64,000 nt of DNA from Dugong dugon (Eukaryota > Chordata > Mammalia > Sirenia > Dugongidae), in NCBI GenBank assembly GCA_030035585.1, contig CM057462.1, positions 141,324,734 to 141,388,733 on the forward strand. Direction: 5' to 3'. Position numbers and translations under genes: made by a program. The notes under the pieces are model-generated. The model saw only the letters and a list, made by a program, of their open reading frames with translations. It searched no databases and was not told where the DNA came from. Shown piece by piece: positions 1-11,886 of the stretch. Position 1 is the stretch's first letter, and each line of letters starts with the position of its first letter.

Positions 1-329
1 CAGTAAATGACAACAACATCAAAACAATAAAAGAGGGAATAAACGGCATAGGTATAGAACCTTCTAATAGAGAGGAAGGCAAGGCGAAAACAAGTAATAA
101 TAGACTGCTTCAAACTTAGAGAGATAAGGGTAAAATTCATGGTACCCACAAAGAAAGTTAACAAACATACTCATAAAAAGAAGAGGAAAAACATAAAGTC
201 TCCACAAAAATAAAACCTACAAAAACAAAAGAAATGAAAAAAAAAAAAAACCATAAACAAAAGTAACTCAGCACAAGAGAGGAAAAAGAACAAAGAAAAT
301 GTCAGAACCACAAAAAAAGGCACTACAAA
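1..329 (+). other. L1 inter-ORF or upstream region, A-rich
   Basis: This segment lies directly upstream of the L1 ORF2 start and is very A-rich on the plus strand, with an A-run near 238-250. I do not recognise the carboxyl end of ORF1 here. A short open stretch between about 80 and 213 is lysine-rich and ends at a TAA. It is probably inter-ORF spacer of an afrotherian L1 subfamily, but the true ORF1 boundary lies outside the window. Confidence 0.5.
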
Positions 330-3300
330 ATGACAGCAACAAACTCACATCTATCAATAATTACACTGAATGTAAATGGACTCAATGCACCCATAAAGAG
401 ATGGAGAGTGACAGAATGGATAACAAAACAGGACCCATCAATATGCTGTCTACAAGAGACACACCTTAGAAACAAAGATGTGAATTTATTAAAAGTCAAA
501 GGTTGGAAAAACATATATCAAGCTAACAACTACCAAAAAAGAGCAGGAGTGGCAATTCTAATCTCAGATAAAATAGACTTTAAAACAAAATCTACCCTAA
601 AACACAAAGAGGGACACTATATAATGATTAAGGGGATGATCCATCATGAAGACATAACCATAATAAACATCTACGCACCCAATGACAGAGCTCCAAAATA
701 TATCAAACAAACTCTAACAACACTGAAAAGAGAAATTGACAGTTCCACAATAATAGTAGGAGACTTCAACACACCACTCTCAGTGAAGGACAGAACAACT
801 AAGAAGAAACTCAGCAAAGATACAGAAGACCTAAAGGGCACAATCAGCCAAGTTGACCTCACAGACATATATAGAACACTCCATCCAACCACTGCAAAGT
901 ACACATTCATTTCCAATGAACATGAAACATTCTCCAGAAGAGACCACATGTTAGGCCACAGAGCAATCCTCAACAAGATCCAAAACATTGAGATAATTTA
1001 AAGTATCTTCTCTGACCACAATGACATCAAGATAGAAATTAACAATAGAAAGAGCAAGGGAAAAAAATCAACTACATGGAAACTGAATAATACCCTGCTT
1101 ACACATCACTGAGTAATAGAAGAAATCAGAGATGGAATCAACAAATTCCTAGAATCAAATGAGAATGAAAACACATCATACCAAAACCTTGGGACACAGC
1201 AAAGGCAGTCCTCAAAGGACAATTTATAGCAATAGATGCAAACATCAAAAAAGAAGAAAGGGACAAAATCAAAACATTAACTACACAACTCAAACAAATA
1301 GAAAGACAACAGCAAAAAAAGCCCACAACCACTGGAAGAAAAGAAACAGTAAAGATCAGAGCAGAAATAAATGAAATAGAGAACAGAAAAACAATAGAAA
1401 GTATCAACAAAACCAAAAGTTGGTTCCTTGAAAATCAACAAAATCGACAAACCACTGGCCAGACTGACAAAAGAAAAACAGGAGAGGACACAAATAACCC
1501 AAATAAGAAATGAAATGGGGGACATTACAACAGACCCAACTGAAATAAAAAGGATTATAACACAATATTATGAAAAACTATACTCCAACAAATTTGAAAA
1601 CCTAGAGGAAATGGATATATATCTAGAAACACACTACCTACCCAAACCACAACAAAGTGATGTTGAAAATCTGAACCGACCCATAACAACAGAAGAGATT
1701 GAAAAGGTAATAAAAAAACTCCCAACCCAAAAAAACCCTGGCCCAGATGGCTTCACTGGAGAATTCTACAAAACATTTACAGAAGAGCTTGTACCAGTAC
1801 TACTCAAGCTATTTCAGAGCATAGAAGAGGAAGCAACACTTCCAAATTCATTCCATGAAGCCATCATAACGCTGATACCAAAACCAGGCCAAGAAGTCAC
1901 AAAAAAAGAATATTACAGACCAATATCTCTCATGAATATAGATGCAAAATTTCTCAAAAAATATTCTAGGTAATAGAATTCAGCATCATACTAAAAAAAT
2001 AATACTCCATGACCAAGTAGGATTCATACCACTTATGCAAGGATGGTTCAACATTAGAAAATCGATCAACGTAATCCACCACATAAATAAAAGGAAACAA
2101 AAGAATCATGTGATCATCTCAATTGACGCAGAAAAAGCATTTGACAAAGTACAACACCCATTCCTGATAAAAACTCTCAATCAAATAGGTATAGAAGGGA
2201 AATTTCTCAACATAATAAAGGGCATCTATGCAAAACCAACGGCCAACATCATTCTTAATGGAGAGCGGCTGAAAACATTCCCCTTGAAAACAGGAACAAG
2301 ACAAGGATGCCCTTTATCACCACTCCTATTTAACATTGTGCTGGAAGTTCTTGCTAGAGCAATAAGGAAGAAAAAGAAATAAAGGGCATCCAAATTGGTA
2401 ATGAAGAAGTTAAACTATCCCTGTTTACAGATGATATGATACTATACATAGAAAACCCTAAAGACTCCACGAGAAATCTATTGGAACTAATAGAAAGATT
2501 CAGCAGAGTAGCAGGATACAAGATAAACATTAAAAAATCAGTTGGATTCCTATACACCAGTAAGGAGAACGATGAAAAGGAAATCAGGAAATCAATACCA
2601 TTTTCAATAGCCCCTAAAAAGATAAAATACTTAGGAATAAATCTGACCAGGCATGTAAAAGAAGTATACAAAGAAAACTACAAAACAGTACTGCATGAAA
2701 CCCAAAGGGATCTACATAAATGGAAAAACATACCATGCTCATGGATAGGCAGACTCAACATTGTGAAAATGACAATTCTACCTAAAGCAATTTACAAATA
2801 CAATGCAATCCAGATCCAAATACCAACAACATTCTTCAAAGAGATGGAAAAACTAATCATTTACTTTATATGGAAAGGGAAGAAGCCCCGAATAAGTACA
2901 GCACTACTGAAGAAGAATAAAGTTGGAGGACTCACACTACCTGACTTCAGAATCTAGTATACAGCTACAATAGTCAAAACAGCCTGGTACTGGTACAATG
3001 ACAGATACATTGACCAATGGAACAGAATTGAGAACCCAGATGTAAATCCATCCACCTACGGTCACCTGATCTCCGACAAGGGCCCAATGTCCATCAAATG
3101 GGGAAAAGACAGTCTTTTTAACAAATGCTGCTGCCAAAATTGGGTATCCATCTGCAAAAAAATGAAACAGGACCCATACCTCTCGCTGTATACAAAAACT
3201 ACTTCAAAATGGATCAAAGACCTAAATATAAAGCCTAAAACTATAAAGTGCATAGAAGAAAAAATAGGACCAACACTTCAGGCCTTAATACATGGCATTA

Positions 3301-4112
3301 ACAGGATACAAACCATAACCATCAATGCACAAAACCCAATAGATTAGCTAGATAACTGGGATCTTCTAAAAATCAAACACCTATGCTCTTCAAATGACTT
3401 CACCAAAAGAGTAAAAAGAGAACCTACAGACTGGGAAAAAATTTTTGGACAGTACAAGTCAGACAAAGGTCTAATCTCCATAATCTACAAGAAAATCCAA
3501 CACTTCTGCAACAAAAAGACAAATAATCCTATGAAAAAATGGGCAAAGAAAATGAACAGACACTTCACCAAAGAAGACACTCAAATGGGCAACAGACACA
3601 TGAGGAAATGCTCACGATCACTAGCCATTAGAGAAATGCAAATTAAAACCACAATGAGATACCATCTCACCCTGACATTACTGGCACGAATCAAAAACAC
3701 TGGAAATAACAAATGTTGGAGGGGCTGCGTGGAGATCGGAACACTTATGCACTGGTGGTGGGAATGGAAAATGATACAACCATTTTGGAAAATGATATGG
3801 AACTTCCTCAGAAAGCTAGAAATAGACATACCATTAGATCCAGCAATCCTACTCCTAGGAATATATCATAGAGAAATAAGAGTCGTCGCTCGAATAGACA
3901 TATGCACACCTATGTTCATGGCAGCATTGTTCACAATAGCAAAACGATGGAAACAACCTAGATGCCCATCAACAGATGAATGGATAAACAAACTATGGTA
4001 CATACACACAATGGAGTACTATGCAATGAGAAAGAACAACGATGAATCTGTGAAGCATCTCATAACATGGATGAAACTGGAGATCATTATGCTGAGTGAA
4101 ATAGGTCAATAA
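330..4112 (+). pseudogene. L1 ORF2 (endonuclease-reverse transcriptase), disabled
   Basis: The ATG at 330 opens an APE-type endonuclease domain: residues TLNVNGLN, CLQETH, INIYAPN, IVGDFN and RRDHMLGH, then SDHND just past a TAA at 999. The reverse transcriptase follows, with [12 protein letters not shown] and [13 protein letters not shown] (about 2120-2331) and the catalytic FTDD at 2424-2435, where most L1s have FADD. The carboxyl domain runs to the TGRCW-like region and the stop near 4112. Total span is about 1260 codons, the usual L1 length. Breaks: in-frame stops near 999, 1110, 2955 and 3345, and frameshifts near 1180, 1430, 1960 and 2370. In the C-terminal cysteine motif the expected H-C-W-W-x-C reads HWWWEW, so two cysteines are lost. 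It cannot make a working enzyme. Confidence 0.93.
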
Positions 4113-5332
4113 CAAAAGGGCAAATATTGTATGAGACCTCTAGTGTAATAACCCATGAAAAAGTTCACACACAAAATATAACAATGTTTGTTGGTTACCA
4201 GGGATGGGAGGGTTTGGGGGGAATACCAAATAGGCAATAGATAAGTGGTATCTTGGGTGAAGGGTTAGACAGTACACAATACAGGGGAAACCAGCACAAG
4301 TTGTACAAGGAAAGGTCATGGAAGCCCCACAGACACATCCAGACTCCCTGAGGGACTGAATTGCTGGGCAGAGGGCTGTGGGGCCCATGGTCTCGGGGAA
4401 CATGTAGCTCAATTGGCATGACACAGCTTATAAAGACAATGCTCTACATTCTACCTTGGTAAGTAGTGTCTGGGGTCTTAAAAGCCTATGAGCGGCCATC
4501 TAAGATACTCCACTGGTCTCCTCCCTTCGCAAGCAAGGGAGAATGAAGAGAACAGGATACAAGGAAAAGATTAGTCCGAAGGACTAATTGTCCACAGCTA
4601 CCAAGACCTCCACCAAACTGAGTCCAGTACAGCTAGATGGTGCCCGGCTACCACCACTGACTGCTCTGACCAGGATCACAACAGAGGGTTCTGGACAGAG
4701 CTGGAGAAAGATGTAGAACATAATTCTAACTCACAAAAAAAAAGACCAGATTTACTGGCATAAAGGAGACTGGAGAAACCTCGAGAGTATGGCCCCCAGA
4801 CAACCTTTTAGCTCAGTGGTGACGTTATCCCTGAGGTTCACTGTTCAGCCTGGGAGTGGACAGCCCCGTTAAACCAAATTGGACTAATGAGGTACAGTAT
4901 TCCAGTGATAAGGGCCAGAAGGCAGAAGGGGACATGGAAGCTGGTGATAGGGAACCCAAGGTTAAGTAAGGATATTGTTGATGTGTTGTGAGATTGTTAA
5001 CCGTTGTCATAGGGCAACATGTGTAGTAACTGTTAAATGAGAAACTACTTTGTTCTGTAAGCCTTCATCTTAAGTGAGAATAGCAGCACAATTGGAAGAG
5101 CGTAGTCCATGTCACTGAACTGTGCATGTAGAAATTTTTGAAATAGTGTATCTTTGGCTATGTGTATTTTCACCAAAAAAAAAAAAGGTTGAGAGGTTAC
5201 AGGGTTGATATGTTGTGGGGTTGTTAACCAATGTCATAAAATAACATGTGTACTACTGTTTCATGAGAAACTATTTGTTCTGTCAACCTTCACCTGAAGT
5301 ACAATTAAATATATATATATATATATATATAA
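4113..5332 (+). other. L1 3' UTR with duplicated terminal module
   Basis: Non-coding 3' UTR of the L1. It contains two related copies of an approximately 100-base terminal block with the words TTGTTAACC, GAGAAACTA and TTGTTCTGT, at about 4975-5075 and 5205-5305. Between them is a different block that ends in an A-run (5174-5186), like an independent L1 tail. The duplication is shared with the copies at 41618-42672 and 44513-46022, so it belongs to the subfamily and is not private to this locus. Confidence 0.75.
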
Positions 5333-5334
5333 AT

Positions 5335-5590
5335 AGGTTTGTGGTTTAGTGAAAAAGCATAGGATTGGACCTCAGACATCCTGTATTGAAGAATTATCTC
5401 AGCTGCTTTCTTAAACTTTGCAGAGTCACATAAAACCTATTAACCTCACTTTCTCACATACTAAATATAGATAATATACTTGCACTATTTGTATGAGTTG
5501 TTTAGAGGATCAGTTACCAAGCATTTTTGAGAGGGAACACTTTGTAAATGATATATAAAATCTATATAAGTGATAACTATTGTCTATAAT
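5335..5590 (+). repeat. MIR SINE, decayed
   Basis: The order of elements matches a MIR in sense orientation: GTTTAGTGAAAAAGCATAGG, a GAGTCACATAAAACCT block, a TAACCTCACTTTCTCA block, then the AGGATCAGTT-like and AAATGATATATAAAA-like tail. Heavily substituted, as expected for an ancient mammalian repeat. Confidence 0.6.
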
Positions 5591-6029
5591 TTTTTGTTCA
5601 TAGTTTGCATCATTGCAGTATTACATTGACTTTACAAACTTAAAATGTTTAGTCATTTATTAGATTTATGTAGTACCCTTCTTGGAGAAAAAAATACCAA
5701 CATTTGAAAGCATGAAATATAAATACCAGCAATGATTATTTATTTTCCACGAACCTTATAAAAAAAGAATAGAAATAGAATATATCCAATATTACTAAGT
5801 TTATTATTATTATTATTAAACACAGTGTTATCAATAGATAGAAAAAAAAAAAAACCTGCTGTGTTTTTCCCTATAAGGAATATCGCTAATATTCTCAGGA
5901 AGGAAACAAGCCTGACATTGAGAAGCCAATGTCTTAGAACCCACTCCTAGCCTGACTTTCTTTTGTTCTGGGAGTGATGTGGATGGATTGTGGGAAATGG
6001 GGGAATACCAGCTATTTGGAATTTTCTAC

Positions 6030-6180
6030 ACATACACTATTTATTTATTCATTCCACAAATATTTGTTGGGAATCTTCTATATTCCCACAGTTCTAGCCA
6101 GGGAATACAAAGATAAATAAGTCACAGTTCTTGTCATCAAGTAGCTCACAGTCTAACAGAAGAAAGAAAGCCTATGAGAC
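6030..6180 (-). repeat. L2 3' end fragment
   Basis: ATTCATTCCACAAATATTTG followed by TCTTCTATATTCCCAC, AATACAAAGATAAATAAGTC and CAAGTAGCTCACAGTCTAAC is the reverse-complement signature of an L2 LINE 3' end. Confidence 0.6.
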
Positions 6181-7320
6181 TTATTTTTTGAGGTGTTTTT
6201 CTAGTGGCTGTCTAGAATACCCTGTGGACCCCAGTGCTGTTCTACAGACTGTCAAGACAGAGATACAAATCTTCTAGAACTAGAACATGGACATGCTATG
6301 AGAAGAACAGTAAAAATTAGTAATACACACACATACACAAAGGCCCACTACCCCTTAGCCTACATTCAGTATGAAAGTACATTTGGAAGAAGGCAGAAGT
6401 TCGTTTTCATGAAAATTTTTATTTAAAGCTGAGATCTGTTTTATAAAATATGTGAGTTACAGAAGATAAAATAAAACATACAAATATAACTAAATAATGC
6501 TGAATAAAATATATTTCTAATACATTTAGGAAATGTATTAGACAATTTCTGGACTGGTGTTTCAGAAATATTTTGAAGACAAAATAGATCACTGAAATGC
6601 CTAAGTAATTGAATTAGAGGCAGCTTTCCTTAACTTCACTTTGCTGCTTTATGTCTTGTAATTCTGGTAAATTTTACATCAGTGAATTATCTGTATTTTT
6701 ACTCTCTATGTCACTTGAATAGGGTTTCAGCAGACAGCTCATGTGGGTGGTGGCCAGGAAATACAGAAAAGGTTTTTCTCTGTTTATTTGTTTTGGGAGG
6801 AAGAGGTTGAGTTCTTTCCAAAGAATCAACAAATCAGCTGCTTGATAAGTTTAATCCCGAACTTTTGGAAATGACCATAACCTTTTTATAATGATTTCAG
6901 TAAAGATTTCTTCCTAAGATTCTGGCTAACAATATTCTCCAGTCAGGTATGCTGGATGTTGCCATGAATACTGGGAAAAAAAAACAACAAGAAGAATAAA
7001 TTATAACTTAAAGATTTAGGCCAAAATACATACCAATTTAAAATACTACTCTGTAATGTTTGGCTCATGTAAAGAAGTTGTACCCTTTTAATTCACTGGA
7101 ATATAGTTGAACAACAACTTTAAGTCATTTTTTGATTAATTCCCAATTCCAGGAGACAAACAGCACAATTATAGTGGTTTATCCTGGTACTACTACTTTT
7201 CATGTGTCTCTCCCAAATACTTCTTTTTCACCTACTCTTGATATCTCATCCTTAGGTTCTTAACCTGAGGCCTCGCATTCTTCATTCTTGAACTCTTGGG
7301 TTGCCCTGCCTACTTAGATT
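6181..7320. other. No gene or recognised repeat
   Basis: AT-rich sequence with no plausible exon, long reading frame or repeat that I can name. Confidence 0.5.
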
Positions 7321-7334
7321 AAGGTAGTACATTG

Positions 7335-7990
7335 TCTTAGACTGGTTTCCCTAGAAGCATACCCTGGGAGGATCCCATGTGGAAAACAAAAAATTCTCCT
7401 GCTAGGGGAATGGGAAGGAAAGGAAACCATGTAACAATGCAGTATCAAGCAATCCCATGGAAGATAATTTTCACTCAATCTTGCAGGGCAACTCCAGAGA
7501 CAGTGTAAATTAGCCATACCTCAGAGCTCCCCTTACCAGAAGATGGAGTATTAAGACCTATTTACCTGATGGTGCTTTTAAGGACTGCCCTCCACCCAGG
7601 GGGCTAGTAATTCCCAGGTATTTGCGGTTGGAGTACCCGGGTGATGCAAACTGTTAAGCACTGGACTAATAATCAAAAGGTTGGTGGTTCAGAAGAAAGG
7701 CCTGGCAATCTATTTCCAAAAATATCAGCCCTTGAATACCCTATGGAGCACAGTTCTATTCTGAAACACATGGGGTCGTGGTGAGTTGGAACCAACTCAA
7801 CAGCAACTGGGACACTATGGTTATCAAGGGATACAGGCTGAGAGGGTTCTAATGATCCTCCACAAAGAGATACTGGTTCTCCCTGGTGGAAGAAAAATCA
7901 TACTGGAGCCTGTTGCATGAACATGACAAAGGGATCCAAGGGAATATTGGTGGAGCATGATAGCATCTACTTCATACAAGTAACCACCAT
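7335..7990 (-). repeat. Possible LTR remnant split by an AfroSINE
   Basis: TGTCTTAGACTGGTTTCCCT near 7335 resembles the minus-strand edge of the LTR at 46798 (TGTCTTAGGCCAGGTTCTCT). The remainder is too diverged to place firmly, and an AfroSINE sits inside it at 7629-7811. The family is unassigned. Confidence 0.35.
7629..7811 (+). repeat. AfroSINE, long variant with internal insert
   Basis: Sense-strand copy. It carries the insert word AGAAGAAAGGCCTGG and the block CTATGGAGCACAGTTCTA, and ends in GGGGTCGTGGTGAGTTGG and CAACTCAACAGCAACTGGG. The same variant occurs at 36563-36755 and 46161-46356. Confidence 0.85.
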
Positions 7991-8091
7991 CAAGTATTAA
8001 AAATATACTTTAGACTATCAGAAAATCAGGATCTATTCCAGCATTTGTCACTAATAAGTAATATTGGACATTGGATTTATATTCTCAGTTG

Positions 8092-8134
8092 TATTAGTTA
8101 GGGCTCTTAAGATGTCTTAGTTATCTAGTGCTAC
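8092..8134 (-). repeat. Left edge of the interrupted minus-strand MaLR-like LTR
   Basis: TGTCTTAGTTATCTAGTGCT at 8113 is the terminal edge of an LTR whose body resumes after the plus-strand LTR at 8135-8643. The last five bases, GCTAC (8130-8134), are repeated at 8644-8648. The preceding 8092-8112 may belong to yet another LTR edge. Confidence 0.65.
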
Positions 8135-8643
8135 TGTCATGGATTAAATTGTGTCCCCCAAAAATATATGTCAACTTAGTTAGGCCATGATTCCCAGTAT
8201 TGTGTAGCTGTCCTCCATTTTGTGATTATAATTTTATGTTAAAGAGGATTAGGGTGGGATTGTAATATTCTTACTAAGATTACATCCCCGATCCAATGTA
8301 AAGGGAGTTTCCTTGGAGTGTGGCCTGCACTACCTTTTATCTTACAAGAGATAAAAGAAAAGGGAAGCAAGCAGAGAGTGAGGGACCTCATACCACCAAG
8401 AAAGCAGCACCAGGAGCAGAGTGCATCCTTTGGACCCAGGGTTCCTGGGTGGAGAAGCTCCTAGTCCAGGGGAAGATGAATGACAAGGACCTTCCTCCAG
8501 AGCCTACACAACAAGCCTTCGCATAGAGCTGATGCCCTGAATTTGGACTTCTAGCCTCCTAAACAGTGAAAGAATAAACTTCTGTTTGTTAAAGCCATCC
8601 ACTTGTGGTATTTCTGTTATAGCAGCACTAGATAACTAAGACA
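8135..8643 (+). mobile_element. Solo MaLR-like LTR (ERVL-MaLR/MLT1 type)
   Basis: A 509-base LTR running TGTCATGG to AACTAAGACA, with the MaLR signature TTGTGTCCCCCAAAAATA near its start and GAATAAACTTCTGTTTGTTA near its end, the latter including a polyadenylation-like AATAAA. It is flanked by the exact 5-base duplication GCTAC (8130-8134 and 8644-8648), the size expected for ERVL/MaLR. It has therefore inserted as a unit into the opposite-strand LTR around it. No internal retroviral genes are present. The 68-codon frame across 8320-8526 is LTR sequence, not a gene. Confidence 0.85.
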
Positions 8644-9032
8644 GCTACTATAACTGAAATATCACAAATGGGTGGCTTTAACAAACAGGAATTTATTTGC
8701 TCACAGTTTAAGAGGCTAGAAGTTTCAGGGTGCTGGCTAAAGAAGAAGGCTTTCTCTCTCTGTTGGCTCTGGAGGAAGGTCCTTGTCTCTTTTAACTTCT
8801 GCTCTGGGCAATCTTCATGTGGGTTGGCATCTCTCTTCCCCCATCTCTGCTTCTTTTGCTTGCTGTGTAATCTCTTTTATATCTCAAAAGAGATTGACTT
8901 AAAACACACTCCACACTAATCCTGTCTCATTAACATAACAGACAGCCCATCCCCAAATGGGATTATAACCACAGGCAAAGAGGTTAGGATTTACCACACA
9001 TATTTTTGGGGGACACAATTCAATCCATAACA
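8644..9032 (-). mobile_element. Body of the minus-strand MaLR-like LTR interrupted by the LTR at 8135
   Basis: Reads in reverse of the 8135-8643 element: ATGGGTGGCTTTAACAAACA, TATTTGCTCACAGTTTAAG, GGAGGAAGGTCCTTGTC, TTTATATCTCAAAAGAGATT and finally GGACACAATTCAATCCATAA at 9030. With 8113-8134 it makes one LTR. Orientation opposite to its insert makes the pair an imperfect inverted repeat. Confidence 0.8.
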
Positions 9033-9818
9033 AGACATGAGTGATCAAAATCCAAGATCAGTTTAGCCAAATAGAGGGGAATTTACTGGTCCACATAGTT
9101 AAACCACTGTATAAGTTAAGAATAGAGTTTTGTACCATGGACCAGAAAAACCAGGGAATCCAGTGCTAACCAGTACTGCCTCTCTACCTCATTTCTACTT
9201 TTGTTTGTGCATCAGATTCACTTTCTTTCATACATTAGGCACAATTGCCTCTATCAACTCTTGACTTCACATCTCACAGTTTTACCATCCTTTATTTCAT
9301 GGTTCTCATTTTTAAATTGCAAGGAAGAAAGGACTCTGTTTGGCCAGTCTTGATAAAAACAGCCTAGCTGATAGACATGGTAACTGTGGCCAGAGAGTAA
9401 GTTATTACATTTACCCAGATTGGGACATATAACTATGTTTAGAGAGATCACTGTGGCCAGCAAGGTGAGGTCATGGTGGGATTATGGCAGCACTGATTTG
9501 GACAAAATGGTGAAAGAGGGTAAGGCTAATTCCCCAGAAGTAAAAGGGTCAGGTCCCAGAAAAAAAGAGAAAATGAAACATTACATTTCATATCATTTAA
9601 GCTTTATTTTTTCATTAACAAAATGTGGTTCAAATTATTTTTTAGTTTATTTTTTAAAAATTCCTGCAAATTCTAAATATGATAATATCATCAAAATTGC
9701 TTTACAAATTATGAGGCTATGCTAGTATTACATAGAATGCCAAAATTTCTCTCTTACTTGATCATCTAAAATGTTTTTATACTACAAGCAAGTAGAAGGA
9801 GAACTAAGAATTAGGAAG
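9033..9818. other. No gene or clear repeat
   Basis: Unassigned AT-rich sequence between two LTRs. An apparent 101-codon frame at 9420-9725 has no recognisable domain and no exon-like features. Confidence 0.5.
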
Positions 9819-10298
9819 TGTCTTAGTCATCTAGTGCTGCTCTAACAGAAATACTATGAGTGGATGGCTTTTAACAAAGAGAAATTTATTCTCTCACAGT
9901 CCAGGAGGCTACAAGTCCAAATTCAAGGTGTCAGCTCCAGCGGAACGCTTTCTCTGTTGGCTCTGCAGGAAGGTCCATGTCATCAGTCTTCCTTTGGTCT
10001 GGGAGCTTCTCTGTGCAGGAACCTCAGGTCCAAAGGACACGCTCTGCTCCTGGCACTGTTTCTTGGTGGTATGAGGTTCCCACATGTCTCTGCTCACTTC
10101 TCTCTTTTATATCTCAAAAGCGATTGGATTAAGACACTATCTAATCTTATAGACATCATCAGTATAACCTCATCATAGTGATAGAGTTTACAACACATAA
10201 GGAAATCCCATCAGATTATACAATCATCTACAATGCTGGGAATCATGACCTAGTCAAGTTGACAGATATTTTTCAGGGACACAATTCAATCCATGACA
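9819..10298 (-). mobile_element. Solo MaLR-like LTR
   Basis: Minus-strand LTR from TGTCTTAGTCATCTAGTGCT to ATTCAATCCATGACA, related to the two LTRs at 8113-9032. Flanks GGAAG (9814-9818) and GGGAG (10299-10303) agree at four of five bases and may be its target-site duplication. Reading frames across it (for example 9864-10178) are LTR sequence. Confidence 0.8.
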
Positions 10299-10651
10299 GG
10301 GAGGAAAACAGAGTCTTCTATCCTAGACTTTAGTAAAACTGAGGGTTAGTTACCATGGCAATTTTAAGCTAAAAGTCTTGGTAGCATCCAGCTTTCTTTT
10401 AATGTGGAAATAAGAAGGAGCAGCTAGTCTTCTCACCACTATTTTACAAATGCTCTTAGGGATACTATCCTCACATTAGTTAGAAAAATCATCAGGACAT
10501 CAACTCACCAACTACCATAGCGCCTTCCTTGGAAAAAAAGAAACTCTGGAATCCCATATAAATTATCATTTCTCTGAAAAAAAAATATTTTTGGGCTCTT
10601 AGTCTCCATATTTCTTCTAGTTAGACTGAAAAATCTCTCACACACGAATTT

Positions 10652-11171
10652 TGTTCAAAATCCTTCCATAAAGCAAAAGACAAAGTAGATAAATGGGACC
10701 TCATAAAAATTAAATACTTTTGTACATCAAAGGATTTATCAACAAAGTAAAAAGACAACATATAGACTGGGAGAAAATTTGGAGGAATCATATATCAGAT
10801 AAGGGTCTAAATACCCAAAATATATATATAAATCTTCTACAACTTAACAGCAAAAAGACAACCAACCTAATCAAAAAATAGGCAAAGGACTTGAACAAGC
10901 AGTTTACTAAAGAGGATATTCAAATGGACAACAAGCACATGAAAAGATGTTCAACATCATTAGCCATTAGGAAGATGCAAATCAAAACCACAAGGAGATA
11001 TACCTCACCCCATTACAAGGGCAATGATTAAAAAAAAAGAAAGAAAACAACACTTGTTGGCATGGTTGTGGAGAAACTGTAACTCTCATTCATTACTGGT
11101 AGAAATGTAAAATGGTACAGCCACTGTGGAAAACAGTTTGGTGGTTTCTCAAAAAGTTGAACAGAGAACTA
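10652..11171 (+). mobile_element. Old L1 3' part, first segment
   Basis: Degenerate L1 ORF2 C-terminal region: AATGGGACCTCATAAAAATT, GACTGGGAGAAAATTTGG, ATGAAAAGATGTTCAACATC and GGTACAGCCACTGTGGAAAA. It stops at ACTACCATAT (about 11168) and resumes as ATATGACCCAGTAATCCC at 20306, after an AfroSINE and the retrovirus inserted into that SINE. Confidence 0.85.
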
Positions 11172-11335
11172 CCATATCAAAAAAACAAACAAACCAAATC
11201 CGTTGCCATCAATTTCGACTCATAATAACCCTATAGGACAGAGTAGAACAGTCCCATTGGGTTTCCAAGGAGCAGCTGGTGGATTCAAACTGCCAACCTT
11301 TTGGCTAGCAGCTGAGCTCTTAACCACTGTGCCAC
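11172..11335 (-). repeat. AfroSINE, split by the endogenous retrovirus (main part)
   Basis: Reverse-strand AfroSINE: an A-rich start with CCAAATCCGTTGCC, then CTATAGGACAGAGTAGAAC, GGTTTCCAAGGAGCAGCTGG and ACCACTGTGCCAC. Its last bases (CAGGACTCC) lie beyond the retrovirus at 20296-20305, so the retrovirus integrated within this SINE. Confidence 0.88.
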
Positions 11336-11886
11336 TAAGACCAACTAGGGACAAAAAAGGCCTTAAACAACATATCAGTTAAAAATTTTTCTAGAAGAAT
11401 AGTGTCAATGTTGTTTGCTTCCTCCTAATCTGTCTGCTTACAGCCTTCTTTCAGATCAGCCAATTAGAACTAGAATCCTGGGCATGCACGGTAAGAGACC
11501 AGGTTGACCGCCAGATGGTCCCATCCCATAATAGGTATTGCCTAGGAACCAAAAGACCCATGCCAAGGAACCAAAATCACCGGACATACATCATCAAGCA
11601 GGGACTGAGCCCATTTCAGAAGCAAGAAGTCCGTCAGCCACTTCTGTGCCAAATCCTAGCCCGACCCCTTTTTAAATATGTATGAAATTAATGAATATGT
11701 ATGACTTCCCCTTTCCCACATATACAAAACTTCCTCCAGCCCTTTGTTCAGAGAGAGTGCTTTGGGAATGATCCCCCCGTCTCCTTACTCACTGCGAGTA
11801 ATAAACTATGCCTTGCTTTAAATCCATTTGACTCTTAGTTATTCTTAACGAGAGTACAAGTGGCGAACCCATTACATTTGGTAACA
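11336..11886 (+). repeat. 5' LTR of the endogenous retrovirus
   Basis: 551 bases matching the 3' LTR at 19707-20291. It starts TAAGACC where the 3' copy has TGAGACC, so the canonical TG has mutated. A TATA-like TATACAAAAC lies at 11721-11730 and an AATAAA polyadenylation signal at 11800-11805. The end reads GGTAACA against AGTACCA in the 3' LTR. It has one copy of a U3 segment that is duplicated in the 3' LTR. Confidence 0.9.

Larger units (their letters stand above)
1..5332 (+). mobile_element. L1 LINE, ORF2 plus long 3' UTR (cut by the window edge)
   Basis: A single L1 runs from the window edge to about 5332. An A-rich stretch with no recognised ORF1 protein (1-329) precedes ORF2 (330-4112). 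A roughly 1.2 kb 3' UTR (4113-5332) follows, ending in a degenerate tail that has become a (TA)n run at 5307-5332. The same 3' UTR recurs at 41618-42672 and 44513-46022 and, more diverged, on the minus strand at 24655-25985. L1 encodes the endonuclease and reverse transcriptase for target-primed retrotransposition. This copy is inactive because ORF2 is broken. No 5' end is visible, so its full length is unknown. Confidence 0.93.

Noticed and set aside
8320..8526. 68-codon frame that looks like a short host peptide
   Set aside because: It sits inside the MaLR-like LTR at 8135-8643 flanked by target-site duplications.
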